8,944 nucleotides of DNA from an uncultured Erysipelotrichaceae bacterium (GTDB taxonomy: Bacteria; Bacillota_I; Bacilli_A; RF39; UBA660): assembly GCA_951801995.1 (NCBI GenBank), contig CATOOY010000044.1, positions 1-8,944 on the forward strand, read 5' to 3'. Below the pieces are notes generated by a model that worked only from the letters and a program-made list of their open reading frames with translations, ran no database searches and was not told the origin of the DNA. The translations under genes and the position numbers were made by a program. Positions 7,458 through 8,944 of this stretch are shown here, piece by piece; position 1 is the stretch's first letter, and every line of letters starts with the position of its first letter.

Positions 7458-7909
7458 GTTTGTATTTTATTTTTTTTTTGTTTTTTTGGTTCTTTTTTTA
7501 ATGTTTTTAGAATATAAAGAATCATCAATATTAAAATAATGGAACCTATGATAATTATGTATTTATATTCTCCAAAAATATTGTTGTTTTCTTCTTTTTT
7601 TACTTCTTTTTTCTCTTCATCTACTTTGATAACATATTCTCCACTTTTGGTATATAAATAATTTTCTCTTGCATATCTTGCTAGATAATCTGGATCTTTT
7701 AATTTTTGAATTTCATTTTTTAAATTTCCTTCTTTTTCTTTTAATGTTTTTAATTCCGTTGTAAGTGATGCTTGCTTATCACTTAATTTTTTCATACGAT
7801 AGGAATAAGTAATTAAGTTGAATAAAGCATAAGCCATTACTATGCAAGAAAGTGTTCCAAAAATCATGAGTCTTCTTTTAGAAGCTTTTGGCACTTTTTT
7901 ATTACGCAC
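7445..7909 (-). CDS. divIC: DivIC/FtsB-family division protein with an extra C-terminal membrane segment
   Basis: A 154-residue septum-formation protein. It has a basic cytoplasmic tail, a membrane segment at about 14-37, a coiled coil at 38-71, and the family motif DPDYLARYAREN (72-83) with YTKSGEYVIKV (86-96). DivIC pairs with FtsL and links to DivIB/FtsQ in the divisome. Its place directly after yabQ is the Bacillus position of divIC. Unusually, after a charged linker there is a second strongly hydrophobic stretch (about 116-136) and a lysine-rich tail of about 18 residues. DivIC and FtsB normally have only one membrane segment. The start is GTG (7909-7907) with AGGTGAT just upstream. It has its own promoter. 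Confidence 0.9.
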   Translation of the reverse strand: MRNKKVPKASKRRLMIFGTLSCIVMAYALFNLITYSYRMKKLSDKQASLTTELKTLKEKEGNLKNEIQKLKDPDYLARYARENYLYTKSGEYVIKVDEEKKEVKKEENNNIFGEYKYIIIIGSIILILMILYILKTLKKEPKKQKKNKIQTKRV

Positions 7910-7929
7910 TTTATCACCTACTTTTTTTT

Positions 7930-7958
7930 AGTATATCATTTTTTATAACGTTTATCAA
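7930..7958 (-). promoter_or_regulatory. Vegetative promoter of divIC across the yabQ 3' end
   Basis: Read on the minus strand, TTGATA (7958-7953), a 17-bp spacer and TATACT (7935-7930) form a good sigma-A-type promoter; TGA before the -10 makes it an extended -10. The -35 and spacer lie within the last codons of yabQ. The expected start is near 7923, about 14 nt before the GTG of divIC. Confidence 0.7.
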
Positions 7959-8223
7959 GGTAAGTACATGTAAAGTGGGATACAATAAATCCAATTGTTA
8001 TCCATAAAAAAGAATAAATATGAATGATACCATTGTTTATTTTCTGCAAGAAAAAGAAATAAATAAGTGACGCATTGATTGCAAATAAAAAGGAAATAAT
8101 ATACTTTATGATTAGTGGCTTTTTATTCGTATATTTATAGTTTATATTAAGTAAAATTGATAAGATAAATCCGTAAATAAAGGAGTAGAGAATTAAATAT
8201 ATTTGTATTTTTAGATTCATCAT
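7936..8223 (-). CDS. yabQ: YabQ-family sporulation membrane protein
   Basis: A 95-residue integral membrane protein with about three hydrophobic segments (8-27, 39-59 and 66-84) and a basic C terminus. YabQ is needed for spore cortex formation in Bacillus and acts in the mother cell. Sequence similarity alone is modest, so the call rests on topology plus position between yabP and divIC. It is much shorter than Bacillus YabQ and holds little beyond the core domain. Its ATG overlaps the yabP stop (ATGA), and no clear SD precedes it, so it is probably translated by coupling. A second ATG directly follows the first. Confidence 0.8.
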   Translation of the reverse strand: MMNLKIQIYLILYSFIYGFILSILLNINYKYTNKKPLIIKYIISFLFAINASLIYFFFLQKINNGIIHIYSFLWITIGFIVSHFTCTYLDKRYKK

Positions 8224-8510
8224 TTGAATAATTTATTAAATACGCTTTCTTCTTTTCCTTTTGTATTTTTATTTTCCATATAAGATAAACTGTTGATGGT
8301 TCCTTTGATGGATACATTTCCTTGATATGTATCTAATTTTACTATTTCTAAGGATTCCCCTTTTATTACAATAAATCCCATATTTGTTTCCATTAAAAAT
8401 TCTTCATCATCAAAACTTTCTATTTTTTTTACACCTGTTATTGATAAGTTTTTTCTTTCTGTAATAGTAATAGAATGGTTATAATTATTTAGTATATTAT
8501 CCTTGTCCAT
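8220..8510 (-). CDS. yabP: Sporulation protein YabP
   Basis: A 96-residue protein matching the YabP/YqfC family over its length: NHSITITERKNLSITGVKKI (11-30), ESFDDEEFLMETNMGFIVIKG (31-51) and the beta-rich LEIVKLDTYQGNVSIKGTI (54-72) before SLSY. In Bacillus, YabP is made under sigma-E in the mother cell and is required for normal spore formation. AGGAGG (8522-8517) precedes the ATG with good spacing. It forms a four-base overlap with yabQ. Its presence, with yabQ, is the main evidence here for sporulation capacity. Confidence 0.9.
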   Translation of the reverse strand: MDKDNILNNYNHSITITERKNLSITGVKKIESFDDEEFLMETNMGFIVIKGESLEIVKLDTYQGNVSIKGTINSLSYMENKNTKGKEESVFNKLFK

Positions 8511-8527
8511 CTTATCCCTCCTAAGTA

Positions 8528-8555
8528 ACTATATGTTAGATGGAAATTTTTATGC
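8528..8555 (-). promoter_or_regulatory. Sigma-E-like promoter of yabP-yabQ
   Basis: On the minus strand, GCATAAA (8555-8549), a 13-bp spacer and CATATAGT (8535-8528) resemble the mother-cell sigma-E pattern (KMATATT and CATACAMT) in both elements and spacing. No sigma-A-like pair is evident in this gap. The predicted start (about 8522) would fall at the first base of the SD, giving a very short leader; this is the main weakness. Confidence 0.45.
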
Positions 8556-8558
8556 AAA

Positions 8559-8584
8559 AAAAAACTCTTTTTTAAGAGTTTTTT
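8559..8584 (-). terminator. Intrinsic terminator of spoVG
   Basis: An 11-bp perfect stem (8584-8574 with 8569-8559) with a 4-nt loop is flanked by A and T runs. The spoVG stop (TAA, 8574-8572) lies at the stem-loop junction. It separates spoVG from yabP, so the latter needs its own promoter. Confidence 0.75.
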
Positions 8585-8847
8585 AGCTCGTTTTCATATT
8601 CTGCAAAAATTGCATCTTCGAATAATTTTCTTGTTTCAGTATTTGTAGGATGTGCAATATCTCTATATCCGCCAGTTGCTGTTTTACGACTTGGCATTGC
8701 GATAAAAAGACCTTTATCTCCTTCAATAATGCGAATGTCATGTACAGCAAACATGTCATCTATCACAACAGATGCCATAGCTTTCATTCTATTATCTTCT
8801 CTTTCAACTTTACGTACTTTTACTGATGTAATCTCCAAGTAATTCAT
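8572..8847 (-). CDS. spoVG: SpoVG, RNA-binding regulator
   Basis: A 91-residue protein aligning over its length with SpoVG: EITSVKVRKV (5-14), RMKAMASVVID (20-30), VHDIRIIEGDKGLFIAMPSRK (35-55) and YRDIAHPTNTETR (61-73). SpoVG binds RNA (and DNA in some species), and affects sporulation, division and virulence genes; it is also common in non-sporulating Firmicutes. The chosen ATG (8847-8845) has GGAGG only 3 nt upstream. TTG at codon 4 aligns with the usual SpoVG start (MEVT in Bacillus, here LEIT) and has 12 nt from GGAGG, so the true start may be either. It lacks the long acidic tail of some homologues. A strong vegetative promoter lies upstream. Confidence 0.96.
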   Translation of the reverse strand: MNYLEITSVKVRKVEREDNRMKAMASVVIDDMFAVHDIRIIEGDKGLFIAMPSRKTATGGYRDIAHPTNTETRKLFEDAIFAEYENELKNS

Positions 8848-8877
8848 CTCCCTCCAGTATATATTCTATACATTTTC

Positions 8878-8906
8878 ATTGTATCTAGTTTTTTATTTTT
8901 TGTCAA
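8878..8906 (-). promoter_or_regulatory. Near-consensus sigma-A promoter of spoVG
   Basis: On the minus strand, a perfect TTGACA (8906-8901) is followed by a 17-bp A-rich spacer and TACAAT (8883-8878), one mismatch from TATAAT. The expected start is near 8871, leaving a leader of about 24 nt that contains GGAGGGAG. A-rich sequence upstream could act as an UP element. Confidence 0.85.
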
Positions 8907-8944
8907 TCATTCATTTGTTTTTTTTGTGTAAAGTTAGTAATTTT

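Noticed and set aside
1..8944. UGA-as-tryptophan (mollicute) genetic code
   Set aside because: TGA ends prfB, yabP and the 248-residue gene at sensible family lengths, and a functional RF2 frameshift is present.
1..8944. Mobile element, integrase, phage or defence genes
   Set aside because: No transposase, recombinase, terminal inverted repeat or target-site duplication was seen; genes match housekeeping families.

Overview
The window is AT-rich, tightly packed DNA of Firmicutes (Bacillota) type. Genes on both strands carry good GGAGG-like ribosome binding sites. Two genes (yabP, yabQ) belong to families known from endospore formers, and spoVG is present. UGA is a normal stop: several genes end in TGA, tryptophans are TGG, and an RF2 gene with its UGA-dependent frameshift is intact. 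This excludes code-4 mollicutes. My inference is a spore-forming or recently spore-forming Bacilli-like lineage with a small AT-rich genome, possibly an uncultured gut one; the sequence does not fix the species.

Layout. At 2-829 is the 3' part of a secreted-type leucine-rich-repeat protein made of perfectly spaced 66-bp (22-residue) units. At 905-2876 is a two-gene unit: a membrane-anchored protein with an SH3-like region and a COG1306/DUF4015 glycoside-hydrolase-like domain, then a YutD-family protein overlapping it by 8 nt. It closes with a clear intrinsic terminator. At 2965-7361, behind an extended -10 promoter, is a co-directional cluster: prfB (RF2, programmed +1 frameshift), a YitT-family membrane protein, ftsE, ftsX and an unrecognised TPR-like protein of 248 residues.

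A bidirectional terminator near 7440 separates this cluster from a convergent minus-strand group: spoVG (8847-8572) with a near-consensus vegetative promoter and its own terminator, then yabP-yabQ behind a sigma-E-like promoter, then divIC with its own vegetative promoter lying across the yabQ 3' end. Division genes (ftsEX, divIC) thus meet tail to tail with sporulation genes.

Most of the window is recognisable housekeeping, division and sporulation content; I see no convincing new multi-gene system. The points most worth a second look are the extra C-terminal membrane segment of DivIC, the promoter arrangement that separates divIC from yabPQ, the shortened spoVG-yabPQ-divIC neighbourhood, the unknown gene behind ftsX, the higher-order structure of the LRR repeats, and the habit of placing terminator stems across stop codons. 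No tRNA, rRNA, CRISPR array or transposase is visible, and no stretch above 300 bases lacks a gene.
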